Positions 17,190 through 24,764 of a stretch of 64,000 bases of DNA are shown here, in pieces. Source of the DNA: Verrucomicrobiota bacterium (GTDB lineage Bacteria > Verrucomicrobiota > Kiritimatiellia > CAIQIC01 > JAGNIJ01); the NCBI GenBank assembly GCA_022710725.1, contig JAKLGK010000007.1, positions 248,001 through 312,000 on the forward strand, written 5' to 3'. The notes below the pieces were generated by a model, which did no database searches, was not told the DNA's origin, and worked only from the letters and a program-made list of their open reading frames with translations. Every line of letters starts with the position of its first letter. Position 1 is the first letter of the stretch. The translations under genes were made by a program, and so were the position numbers.

Positions 17190-18416
17190 TCAGATGACGT
17201 TGTCCGCTTCGAAGGCGGAGAGGTCGTCGGTCACCAGCGGCGCGACCTTCCGGTCGTCCACCTTGTTGGTCACCGGGAAAGACGACGCCCGGCACAGGCC
17301 CGGCCCGAAATAGCCGTCCTCGAAAAAGAGGAGGGTGCCCACCACGTAATCGTGGCAGGCCTTGTCCCCGATCGTGCCGCGGAACCGGCGCTGGGGCACA
17401 TACTCCTGCAGGACCATCCGGTCCGCCCGGCCGGAGTCGAACAGGGCCCGCCACTCGGCGGGGTCCGTCACGCAGCCGGCATGCACGTCGATGCTCTTGC
17501 CCATGTTGTGGGGCTTGATGATCCAGCGGTCCTTGTCGTCCCGCGCCCGCGGCCAGAGCTCGGGATTCAGCCGCTTGGTGTACGTGGGGACGACGCAGGC
17601 CCGGAGTTCGTCGAGCTCCGCGGCCGTGAGCGCTTCCCGGGCGAACGCATCATGGTAGAGCAGGGCGAAGAAGCGCTTGTCGTGGAACAGGAACACGGTG
17701 CGCAGGTCGTTCATGGAGTCCGCGTCGATGATGGCCTTGATGGTCTCCGTTGGCAGGCCGCACAGCTCCTCGTGCGACAGCTCTCCCAGCACGGCCGCGC
17801 CCGCGAATTCGCCCGCGCGGGCCGGGACCTCGGCGGTGCGGATGATCCGCACCGGGAAGCCGGCGGCCTCGAAGACCGGGATGACGAACTTGGTGTCGTT
17901 CCGCTCGTCGGCGCCCTTGAGCAGGCAGACGTGGTCGAACGGGCCGAAAGAGTCCATGTAGCGTTCGTAAAACGCCGTGTACTCGTCGATTTTCCGGATC
18001 GCCGGCCGTCCGGCCAGCCAGCGGTCCGCGAGGTTGTGAACGAAGAACCCGGAGGTGAAGTAGCCGTTCATGGCGAACCGGCACGTGGTCTCGATCAGCC
18101 GCGCCCGGTTGGATTCGTCGATGACGAAGTCGGTGCGGTAGGTGCCGGGGCGGTACGGCTTGCGCCGGCAGAGCGCCAGGATCTCGGCGACCCGGTCGGG
18201 CACCGGCATCAGGTCGCGGTAGCGGTCGTAATGCTCCGCGAAGCGCCGGATGCACTTCAGGTAGAGCTGCTGGACGCGGCGCAGGCGGTCGCTCGTTTCC
18301 TTCCGGATCGCCAGCGGGACGTCGAAGGTCCACGGCCGGAAGTAGTCGGCGGCCCCGGGGGCGACTTTTTGAAACCCGTCGAAGAGCGCCTGGCCGCGTG
18401 GCGACAACCCGCTCAT
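17190..18416 (-). CDS. ATP-grasp-like protein of the EPS locus, substrate unknown
   Basis: 408 residues, start ATG at 18416 overlapping the upstream stop as ATGA. Recognisable parts: TDFVIDESNRARLIETTCRF (103-125), like the acidic metal-binding strands of ATP-grasp enzymes; FDHVCLLKGADERNDTKFVIPVFEAAGF; DKDRWIIKPHNMGKSIDVHAG (about 300-325), which looks like the ATP-binding Lys strand; and MVLQEYVPQRRFRG, a hinge-like strand. The order suggests a circularly permuted or glutathionylspermidine-synthase-like ATP-grasp fold. Such enzymes join a carboxylate to an amine, so attaching an amino acid to a sugar of the repeat unit is a reasonable guess. I do not know a named family for it; the function is unproven. 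Confidence 0.65.
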   Translation of the reverse strand: MSGLSPRGQALFDGFQKVAPGAADYFRPWTFDVPLAIRKETSDRLRRVQQLYLKCIRRFAEHYDRYRDLMPVPDRVAEILALCRRKPYRPGTYRTDFVIDESNRARLIETTCRFAMNGYFTSGFFVHNLADRWLAGRPAIRKIDEYTAFYERYMDSFGPFDHVCLLKGADERNDTKFVIPVFEAAGFPVRIIRTAEVPARAGEFAGAAVLGELSHEELCGLPTETIKAIIDADSMNDLRTVFLFHDKRFFALLYHDAFAREALTAAELDELRACVVPTYTKRLNPELWPRARDDKDRWIIKPHNMGKSIDVHAGCVTDPAEWRALFDSGRADRMVLQEYVPQRRFRGTIGDKACHDYVVGTLLFFEDGYFGPGLCRASSFPVTNKVDDRKVAPLVTDDLSAFEADNVI

Positions 18417-20281
18417 CCCTGGCCTCCCCCGCCGTCCAACCGTCGCCGCTCGGTCCGCCACTCGCTGACCGCGATGCCGTGGCGGCCGGCGGTCTCCAGC
18501 AGCCGGGCGGTGGTTTCCGGGTCCAGGTCCTTGACGAGGACCAGCTCGTCCACGCCCAGCGACGCGGCCTGCTTCTGGAAGAAATCCAGCCCGCCCAGCA
18601 CGCGGTATCCGTGGATGAGGCGGCCGTGCAGGTTGGAGTCGTCGTCGAGCAGGCCCACGATCTGCTCCCGCGGCGGGTTCTCCAGGGCGGCATACCTGTG
18701 CTCGCGCAGGAACAGCATGGCCCGGTCCTCGGCCCCGTAGAGCAGCAGGCGCCGCAAGGGCTGGTCGCCGGCGCGCCGCGGAGACCGGAAGGCCAGGCAG
18801 TCCATCACGACCGGCCGGAAGCCGCGCAGGCCGATCAGGATGAGCAGCGTCATGCCCCCGTAGACCGGCAGGTACTCCAGCACTTCGCGGGCCGCGAAGC
18901 CCAGGAGGACGTTCGCCAGGCCGGCGGCCAGCAGCAGGCCCCCGCCCAGCGCGGCCGCGAGCGTCGCGTACTCCGCGGCGCCCGCCCGGCTCCAGACCCG
19001 GCGGTAGGTCCCCGCCACGATCAGGATGAGAAACGGCACGGCGACCCAGATCACGCTGTACTTCAGGAGGCGCCCCGCGAAGGCCCCGGCCGGCGTCTCC
19101 GCGAAAAGCCGGATGTTGATCGCCAGCGCCCCCGCCATGATCAGCACATCCATCAGCGGGTACAGCAGCACGCACACCGCCTGGCGCGGGGGCCGGCGCA
19201 GGCCGCGCAGAATCGCGGCGCCGGTGTCCCAGAGCTCGACGCGCGCCAGGTGCCGGACCACCACGTACACGCCCCCGACGAACGCGGTCAGGGAGATCCC
19301 GATCACGTACGAGCGGAGCGTCATGAGCAGCAGCCCGACCAGGATCAGCGCGCCGCTGATCAGGTAGAGCAGCATGGCCACCTGCCGCTGGGACAGGCCC
19401 GCGCGGGCCAGGCGGTGGTGCAGGTGGTCGGCGTCCCCCTCGAGGATCGCGCCCACGCGGCCGCGATGCCGGACGCCGCGCCGCCAGATCGCCAGCAGGG
19501 TGTCGAACAGCGGCACCCCGACGGCCAGGAGCGGCACCAGCAGCGACGAGATCACCGCGCTCTTCGAGGCCGTGCTCAAGGACACCGCCGCCAGCGCCAG
19601 CCCGAGGAACTGGCTCCCGCCGTCGCCCAGGAAGATCCGCGCCGGATGAAAATTGTAGCGGAGGAACGCGAGGCACGTCCCGGCCAGCGCGAGAACGACC
19701 CCGACGTCCCCGGGCCGCCACCGCAGCACCAGCGAAACCATCAGGCCCAGCGAGGCGATCAGCGCCAGCCCCGTGGCCAGGCCGTCGATGCCGTCGATCA
19801 GGTTGAACGCGTTGATGATCGCGAGGAACCACGCCAGCGTCAGCGCCAGGTCCACCAACTCGGGGGCCGGGACCGGCACGGGGACGTGGAACCGGATGCC
19901 GAGGGCATAGGCGAGGAGCGCCGCGACCGTCTGCCCGGCCAGTTTCAGCAGCGGCCGCAGGCGCCACGCGTCATCCGCCAGGCCCACGGCCAGCAGGACC
20001 GAGGACACGGCCAGGAACCGGAGCCACCAGCCCCGCGTCAGGTCCCCCTCGAGGCCGGGCGCGGAAAGGAAGTACAGGAGCGCGCAGCCCGCATGAAAAC
20101 CCAGGAACACCGCGAGCCCGCCGGCGCGGGGGGTGGGGCGCCCGTGCGCATGCCGGGCGCCGGGCACGTCCATCAGCCCCAACCGCGGCGCCAGCCGCTC
20201 CGCCAGCGGCGTGAGCAGGTACGCGACGACAAACGCGCTGCCGAAGGCCATCAGCCCGAGGCTCGCGAAAGCCGGACTCAT
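18413..20281 (-). CDS. WecA-like glycan-initiating phosphotransferase fused to a WbpM/CapD-type N-terminal domain
   Basis: 622 residues. Residues 1-345 are a polyprenyl-phosphate HexNAc-1-P transferase: LADDAWRLRPLLKLAGQ with the DD pair, INAFNLIDGIDGLATG (156-171), IFLGDGGSQFLG (216-227) and the DADHLHHRL motif (283-291) that marks WecA/TagO rather than MraY. It starts the lipid-linked repeat unit. Residues 370-490 hold four more membrane segments. Residues 510-600 hold a Rossmann-like nucleotide or CoA-binding part (RLLLYGAEDRAMLFLREH, IVGLLDDDSNLHGRLIHGYR, VLGGLDFF), like the N-terminal half of WbpM/CapD, but the epimerase half is absent. ATG 20281 is preferred over 20317 because CGGGAGG lies seven bases before it. 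Confidence 0.9.
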   Translation of the reverse strand: MSPAFASLGLMAFGSAFVVAYLLTPLAERLAPRLGLMDVPGARHAHGRPTPRAGGLAVFLGFHAGCALLYFLSAPGLEGDLTRGWWLRFLAVSSVLLAVGLADDAWRLRPLLKLAGQTVAALLAYALGIRFHVPVPVPAPELVDLALTLAWFLAIINAFNLIDGIDGLATGLALIASLGLMVSLVLRWRPGDVGVVLALAGTCLAFLRYNFHPARIFLGDGGSQFLGLALAAVSLSTASKSAVISSLLVPLLAVGVPLFDTLLAIWRRGVRHRGRVGAILEGDADHLHHRLARAGLSQRQVAMLLYLISGALILVGLLLMTLRSYVIGISLTAFVGGVYVVVRHLARVELWDTGAAILRGLRRPPRQAVCVLLYPLMDVLIMAGALAINIRLFAETPAGAFAGRLLKYSVIWVAVPFLILIVAGTYRRVWSRAGAAEYATLAAALGGGLLLAAGLANVLLGFAAREVLEYLPVYGGMTLLILIGLRGFRPVVMDCLAFRSPRRAGDQPLRRLLLYGAEDRAMLFLREHRYAALENPPREQIVGLLDDDSNLHGRLIHGYRVLGGLDFFQKQAASLGVDELVLVKDLDPETTARLLETAGRHGIAVSEWRTERRRLDGGGGQG

Positions 20282-20320
20282 GCCCGGCCTCCCGTGCGCC
20301 GCCGCCCTGCCGGGCACCGT

Positions 20321-21085
20321 CTAGACGATGTCATAATCCGCCAGTTGTTGCCGGGTCCCCTCCCGCCCGCAGTGCATCAGCACGTCGAGAATGGAGAGCC
20401 CCGGGATGAACGCGCTTTCGCTCTGCTCGTAAGGCGTCAGCCTCGGCCGCAGGAACCGGAGGCGGATCCCGTTGCGCCCGAACAGGTCCCGGGAATACAG
20501 CTCCAGGCCCCCGATGGGATTGTGGAACGCGTCCGCCCCCTCGGCGCGGCACACGTACAGCACGCGCTGTTGCCGCACGTCGTCCGTGCCCAGGCTCTGG
20601 CCCAGGGCGCGGAACCACCCGGCATCCTTCCGCGCCACCGCCGCCTCGAACTCGTCGCAGGGCGGCGTGTCGCGGCGGATCTCGGCCGCGATGCCGAGGA
20701 AGGAGGCCACCGCGGTGAACGCGTTCCAGTTGACCTCCGCCAGGCGCGCCGCCTCGCGGCTCACGGCCTCCTCGATCACCGGGTAGACCTCTTCGAAAAA
20801 GCGCGCCTTCCTGTAATTGAAGGTCAGCAGGTCCAGGAACTTGCCCGGCCATCGCTGCGACCGGTCCACGAGCAGGTCCCGGATTTTCACGAACGAACTG
20901 GCGTGGAGCAGGGGAACCGAGCAGTACACCGCGTCGCGCCCCTTGAGGCGTATCCGGTTGCGGTGCACCCATCCGTGCCGAATGTGGTTCAGGTTTTCGT
21001 ACAGGATCATCCTGTCGACGGAGGCGAGCAGCTGGAAATATCCGATGTACGGAAAAAAATACGACTGCATCATCGCCAAGCGCAC
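20321..21085 (-). CDS. WbqC family protein
   Basis: 254 residues from a GTG start at 21085, which is preceded at the right distance by GGAGGAT. The start VRLAMMQSYFFPYIGYFQLL is the family hallmark, followed by DRMILYENLNHIRHGWVHRN and FIPGLSILDVLMHCG near the C-terminus. WbqC proteins sit in O-antigen and capsule loci; their exact reaction is not settled, though roles in attaching unusual groups to sugars have been proposed. It is the first gene of the minus-strand locus, so the main promoter should lie in 21086-21200. Open frame continues upstream through the palindrome array but that part is not coding. Confidence 0.92.
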   Translation of the reverse strand: MRLAMMQSYFFPYIGYFQLLASVDRMILYENLNHIRHGWVHRNRIRLKGRDAVYCSVPLLHASSFVKIRDLLVDRSQRWPGKFLDLLTFNYRKARFFEEVYPVIEEAVSREAARLAEVNWNAFTAVASFLGIAAEIRRDTPPCDEFEAAVARKDAGWFRALGQSLGTDDVRQQRVLYVCRAEGADAFHNPIGGLELYSRDLFGRNGIRLRFLRPRLTPYEQSESAFIPGLSILDVLMHCGREGTRQQLADYDIV

Positions 21086-21397
21086 GCGATATCCTCCGAG
21101 GACCGGCCGCCGGCCGAGCCGGCCTTCCTCTTCCCGACTATAGGCGGGGCCTGCGTCCATGTCGAGGTCCGGCCGCCGCCCCGCGCCGTCTCCGCCCGCG
21201 GTTTTCCAAGGATTGGAAAAAAGCCGGCGGAATTTTCCAATGTTTGGAAAAAACACGGGAATTTTTTCCAAACATTGGAAAAAAACGCCCCGATTTTTCC
21301 AATGTCTGGAAAACGCCCGCCGCCTCGCCCCGCGGGCGGCCCCGTTTTGCCTTGGCAACGCCGGACGGGAGGGGCTACAGTTTACCCCGCGTTTTCA
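21086..21397. promoter_or_regulatory. Divergent control region between the EPS locus and the 2-oxoacid dehydrogenase operon
   Basis: A 312-base gap between two divergent starts (GTG 21085 minus, GTG 21398 plus). It holds the four-copy palindrome array at 21202-21313. On the plus strand TTGGCA (21352-21357) and TACAGT (21376-21381), 18 bases apart, are a weak candidate promoter for the dehydrogenase operon. The wbqC side has a good ribosome site but no convincing -10/-35 pair that I can pick by eye. Confidence 0.55.
21202..21313. repeat. Four 19-bp palindromes at an exact 31-bp period
   Basis: Copies start at 21202, 21233, 21264 and 21295. Each reads TTTTCCAA-NNN-TTGGAAAA, with centres GGA, TGT, ACA and TGT; the last copy has one mismatch (CTGGAAAA). 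The 12-base spacers are unrelated to each other. A 31-base period is three helical turns, so all copies face one side of the DNA, as expected for an array of dimer-binding operators or iterons. Confidence 0.9.
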
Positions 21398-22390
21398 GTG
21401 AAATCCGAGTCCCAGAACAGCGCGGGCGGTATTCCACGGGAGTCGTGGGAGGCCGTCGCCCGCTGCATGTGGCGCGCCCGGCTGACCGAGGAGCGCCTGG
21501 TGCGCCTCTACCACCAGGGCCGCATCTTCGGCGGCGTCTACACCGGCATCGGCCAGGAGGCGATCGGCGCCGCGACGGCCTGCGCCGGCGGGCCGGACGA
21601 CCTCTTCGCGCCGTGCATCCGCAACATGACCGTCCACCTGGCCCGCGGCATGAGCGTGCTGGACATCTTCCGGCAGTACCTCGGCCGCGCGACCGGCCCG
21701 ACCCGCGGCCGCGACGGCAACGTCCACTACGGCAACCTCGCGAACGGCGTGTACGCGATGATCTCCCACCTCGGCGCCATGCTCTCCGTCGTTACCGGCG
21801 GCGTGATGGCCCGGCGCCGGCTCGGCCGGCCGGCCGTCGGCGTCGCCTACATCGGCGACGGCGCGACCAGCACGGGCGATTTCCACGAGGCGCTCAACTT
21901 CGCCTCCGTCTTCGACGCCCCCGTCCTCTTCGTCATCGAGAACAACAAGTTCGCCTATTCCACGCCCAGCTCCAGCCAGTACCGCTGCGCGCGCCTCGTC
22001 GACCGCGCGGCCGGCTACGGCATGGAAGGGCTGGTCGCCGACGGCAACGACGCGGTCGGCCTGCACCGGCTCGCCCGCGAGCTGCTCGCGCGGATGCGGG
22101 AGAAGCCGCGGCCCGTCCTGCTGGAGTGCGATACCATGCGCATGCGCGGGCACGGCGAGCACGACGACTGCTCCTACGTCCCGAAGGAGCTGGCCGAGCG
22201 ATACGCCGCCCGCGACCCGCTGCGCCTCGCCCGCGAGGGCCTGGCCGCGGAGGGCGCGCTGGACGCCGCCGCGTTCGACCGGATCGAAAAGGATTGCCAG
22301 GCCGAGGTGGACGCCGGCTACCAGCAGGCCCTCGCCGAGCCCGCGCCGGACCCGGCCACGCTGACCCGGGGGGTTTATGCCGACGCGTGA
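21398..22390 (+). CDS. 2-oxoacid/acetoin dehydrogenase E1 component, alpha subunit
   Basis: 330 residues from a GTG at 21398 (VKSESQNSAGGIPRESWEAV). The thiamine diphosphate motif GDGATSTGDFHEALNFASVF ends in ENNKFAYST. GGVYTGIGQEAIGAATACAG, RDGNVHYGNLANGVYAMISH, and MRGHGEHDDCSYVPKEL (phosphorylation-loop region) are all typical of E1alpha of the pyruvate, branched-chain or acetoin dehydrogenase complexes. The start is uncertain: no ribosome site precedes the GTG closely, but the next ATG would cut into the conserved fold. It overlaps E1beta by 14 bases, so the two subunits are made together. The preferred 2-oxoacid cannot be told from sequence. Confidence 0.9.
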   Translation: MKSESQNSAGGIPRESWEAVARCMWRARLTEERLVRLYHQGRIFGGVYTGIGQEAIGAATACAGGPDDLFAPCIRNMTVHLARGMSVLDIFRQYLGRATGPTRGRDGNVHYGNLANGVYAMISHLGAMLSVVTGGVMARRRLGRPAVGVAYIGDGATSTGDFHEALNFASVFDAPVLFVIENNKFAYSTPSSSQYRCARLVDRAAGYGMEGLVADGNDAVGLHRLARELLARMREKPRPVLLECDTMRMRGHGEHDDCSYVPKELAERYAARDPLRLAREGLAAEGALDAAAFDRIEKDCQAEVDAGYQQALAEPAPDPATLTRGVYADA

Positions 22391-23360
22391 GATGACCTAC
22401 CTCGAGGCCATCCGGCAGGGGCTCCGCCGCCTGCTCCGCGAGCGCCCCGAGGTCGTGGTCTACGGCGAGGACGTCGGCGCGTTCGGCGGGGCCTTCAAGG
22501 TCACGCTCGGCCTGCAGGCGGAGTTCGGCGCGGACCGCGTCTTCGACACGCCGATCAGCGAGTCCGCGATCTTCGGCTCCGCGATCGGCATGGCGACCCA
22601 GGGCCTGCGGCCGATCGTCGAGCTCCAGTTCGTCGACTTCGGCATGACCGCGCTGCATCAGCTGATGAACAACGCCGCGACCACGCACTACCGGACTGGC
22701 ACGGCCGTCCCCCTGACCGTCCGCGCCCCCTGCGGCGGCGGGTTCGGCGGCGGGCCCTTCCATTCGGAGGAGCTCGAGGCCTTCTTCTGCCACATGCCCG
22801 GCCTCAAGGTGGTCTACCCGTCCACCCCGTCCGACGCGCGCGGGCTGCTCGTCTCCGCCGCGATGGATCCCAACCCCGTGATCTACTTGGAGAACAAGTT
22901 CCTGTACCGCCACGTGAAGGAGATGCTGCCCGAGGCCTTCGAGCCCGTGCCCCTCGGCGTGGCGCGCGTGTGCCGGCCCGGCCGCGACGCGGTGATCCTG
23001 ACCTACGGCGCCATGGTCCACGAGGCCCTGCGCGCGGCCGAGCGCCTCGCGACGGAGGAGGGGCACGACGTCATGGTGCTCGACCTTCGCACGCTCAAGC
23101 CCTGCGACGCCGACACCATCGTCGCCGCCGTCGCGGCCACCAGCCGCGTGCTGATCCTCCACGAGGGCTGGCGCACCGGCGGGTTCGGCGCCGAGCTCGC
23201 CGCGCTGGTCGCGGAGCGCGCCTTCCACCTGCTCGACGCCCCCGTCCTCCGCGTGGCCGCCCCCGATTGCCCGGTCCCCTTTGCCCCCGAACTGGAGAGC
23301 GCCTACCGGCCGGATGCCGACCGGCTCTGCGAGGCGCTCGTGGAACTGATGGACTATTGA
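22377..23360 (+). CDS. 2-oxoacid/acetoin dehydrogenase E1 component, beta subunit
   Basis: 327 residues, starting MPTREMTYLEAIRQGLRRLL. VVVYGEDVGAFGGAFKVTLGL, FDTPISESAIFGSAIGMATQG, PIVELQFVDFGMTALHQLMN, SEELEAFFCHMPGLKVVYPS and the transketolase C-domain VLILHEGWRTGGFGAELAAL give the full transketolase-like central and C-terminal domains of E1beta. It pairs with E1alpha to form the alpha2beta2 decarboxylase that loads the lipoyl arm of E2. The gene lies 10 bases ahead of E2. The order alpha-beta-E2 without a lipoamide dehydrogenase implies that E3 is shared and encoded elsewhere. Confidence 0.95.
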   Translation: MPTREMTYLEAIRQGLRRLLRERPEVVVYGEDVGAFGGAFKVTLGLQAEFGADRVFDTPISESAIFGSAIGMATQGLRPIVELQFVDFGMTALHQLMNNAATTHYRTGTAVPLTVRAPCGGGFGGGPFHSEELEAFFCHMPGLKVVYPSTPSDARGLLVSAAMDPNPVIYLENKFLYRHVKEMLPEAFEPVPLGVARVCRPGRDAVILTYGAMVHEALRAAERLATEEGHDVMVLDLRTLKPCDADTIVAAVAATSRVLILHEGWRTGGFGAELAALVAERAFHLLDAPVLRVAAPDCPVPFAPELESAYRPDADRLCEALVELMDY

Positions 23361-23370
23361 GGGCCGGACC

Positions 23371-24651
23371 ATGAAACAAGTGCCGATTCTCATGCCGCAG
23401 ATGGGCCAGAGCGTGGCCGAGGGCACCATCATCAAGTGGCTCAAGCAGGTCGGCGAGACCATCGCCGTGGACGAGAAGCTGCTCGAGGTCGAGACCGACA
23501 AGACCACCGTCGAGGTCGAAAGCCCGGCCGCGGGCCGGCTGGCCGCCTGCCTCAAGCGCGAGGGCGAGATCGCCGCCGCCGGCGAGATCATCGGCCTCAT
23601 CGAGTCCGAGGCGGCCGCCGACGCCCTGGCGCTCGCGCCCGCCGTCCCGCCGTCGGTCGAGAAGGGCGCCTCCGCGCCCGGGTCGTCCGCCCCGCCCTCC
23701 GTGTTCAACGGCCATGCCGAGCTGCCCGAGATCAGCCGGGACTACTACTCGCCCTACGTCCTGCGCCTCGCGATGCAGAACAACGTGTCGATCGCCGAAT
23801 TGCAGACGATCCGCGGCACCGGCCGCCACGGCCGGATCACGAGGACGGACCTCCTGCGTCACCTCGCGCGGCGGCCCGTCGGGGCGATGTCCGTGTCCGC
23901 CCTCGCGGGCACGCCCGAAGTCAAGGCCGACGACCTCGCCGAGCTCGGGGAGATCGTGCCCATGACTTCGCTGCGGCGGACCATCGCCGACCACATGGTC
24001 CAGTCCATCCACACCAGCGCGCACGTGATGATGGTTCACGCCGTGGACGTCACGCACATCGTCGAGCTGCGCAACCGGATCAAGGACGACTTCTTTAACA
24101 AGCACAACGCCAAGCTGACCTATACCGCGGTCATGCTGTTCGTCACCTCGCGGGTGCTCCGCGATTTCCCGAAGATCAACGCGTCCATCTACGGGACCAA
24201 CATCATCCTCCGCAAGGAGATCAACATCGGCTGCGCCGTGGCGCTGGCGGACGAGACGCTCGTGGTGCCCGTTGTGCGGCAGGCCGACCGCATGAGCTTC
24301 CCGGAGGTGGCGAAGGAATTGAGCCGGCTGATCGGCGTCGCCCGCGCCAAGGCCCTGAAGCGGGCGGACGTCGAGGGCGCGACGTTCACCATCTCCAATT
24401 TCGGCTCCTTCGGCAGCCTCATCGGCACGCCGATCATCCACCAGCCGCAGGTCGCGATCCTGGGGATGGGCGCGGTCTTCAAGGCGCCCGTCGTGCTGGA
24501 CGGGCAGGTCGTCGTCCGGGACCAGCTCTATTTGAGCTTCAGCTTCGACCACCGGATCATCGACGGCGAGCAGGGCGGCCGGTTCCTCAAGGCCATCGAG
24601 AAGGCCACCGGCGCGCTCACCGAGGAAGCCCTGAGCGTCGACCGGCTGTAG
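23371..24651 (+). CDS. 2-oxoacid dehydrogenase E2, dihydrolipoyl acyltransferase
   Basis: 426 residues. The lipoyl domain (1-78) has the acceptor Lys44 in EVETDKTTVEVES. A flexible Ala/Pro linker (88-115) follows. The peripheral subunit-binding domain is about 125-162 (SPYVLRLAMQNNVSIAELQ, then GTGRHGRITRTDLLRHL). The catalytic domain is about 195-426 with FTISNFGSFGSLIGTPI and the active-site SFDHRIIDGEQGGRFL (His394, Asp398). It transfers the acyl group from lipoamide to CoA. This is a one-lipoyl-domain E2 as in acetoin and branched-chain complexes. It closes the three-gene operon; beyond it an AT-rich promoter region starts the efflux operon. Confidence 0.95.
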   Translation: MKQVPILMPQMGQSVAEGTIIKWLKQVGETIAVDEKLLEVETDKTTVEVESPAAGRLAACLKREGEIAAAGEIIGLIESEAAADALALAPAVPPSVEKGASAPGSSAPPSVFNGHAELPEISRDYYSPYVLRLAMQNNVSIAELQTIRGTGRHGRITRTDLLRHLARRPVGAMSVSALAGTPEVKADDLAELGEIVPMTSLRRTIADHMVQSIHTSAHVMMVHAVDVTHIVELRNRIKDDFFNKHNAKLTYTAVMLFVTSRVLRDFPKINASIYGTNIILRKEINIGCAVALADETLVVPVVRQADRMSFPEVAKELSRLIGVARAKALKRADVEGATFTISNFGSFGSLIGTPIIHQPQVAILGMGAVFKAPVVLDGQVVVRDQLYLSFSFDHRIIDGEQGGRFLKAIEKATGALTEEALSVDRL

Positions 24652-24706
24652 CCCGGCCGCGCCGCCACCCCCTCCCGCGGGAGCAAAAAAAACCGCAACA
24701 TACATA

Positions 24707-24734
24707 TTGACATATCATGATATTCTAATATATT
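24707..24734 (+). promoter_or_regulatory. Promoter of the RND efflux operon with an embedded palindrome
   Basis: TTGACA at 24707-24712 and TATATT at 24729-24734 are separated by 16 bases, about 31 bases before the tolC-like start. The spacer carries a perfect 12-bp palindrome ATATCATGATAT (24712-24723), a good place for a repressor. The region is far more AT-rich than its surroundings. Confidence 0.6.
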
Positions 24735-24764
24735 GGCGACACGGGATGAACAAAGGAGCGGGCG

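Noticed and set aside
21202..21313. CRISPR array.
   Set aside because: Repeats are 19-bp palindromes with 12-base spacers, far too short, and no cas genes lie nearby.
18398..21397. About 1000 codons of open frame on the plus strand running into the E1alpha gene.
   Set aside because: It is antisense to the WecA-fusion and WbqC genes and has shadow composition (Arg, Gln, Pro, His rich). Only the part from the GTG at 21398 encodes E1alpha.
24679..24692. Terminator after E2 (CTCCCGCGGGAG followed by a run of A).
   Set aside because: The A run follows the stem on the plus strand, so it would not give the U run needed. On the minus strand there is no gene to terminate.
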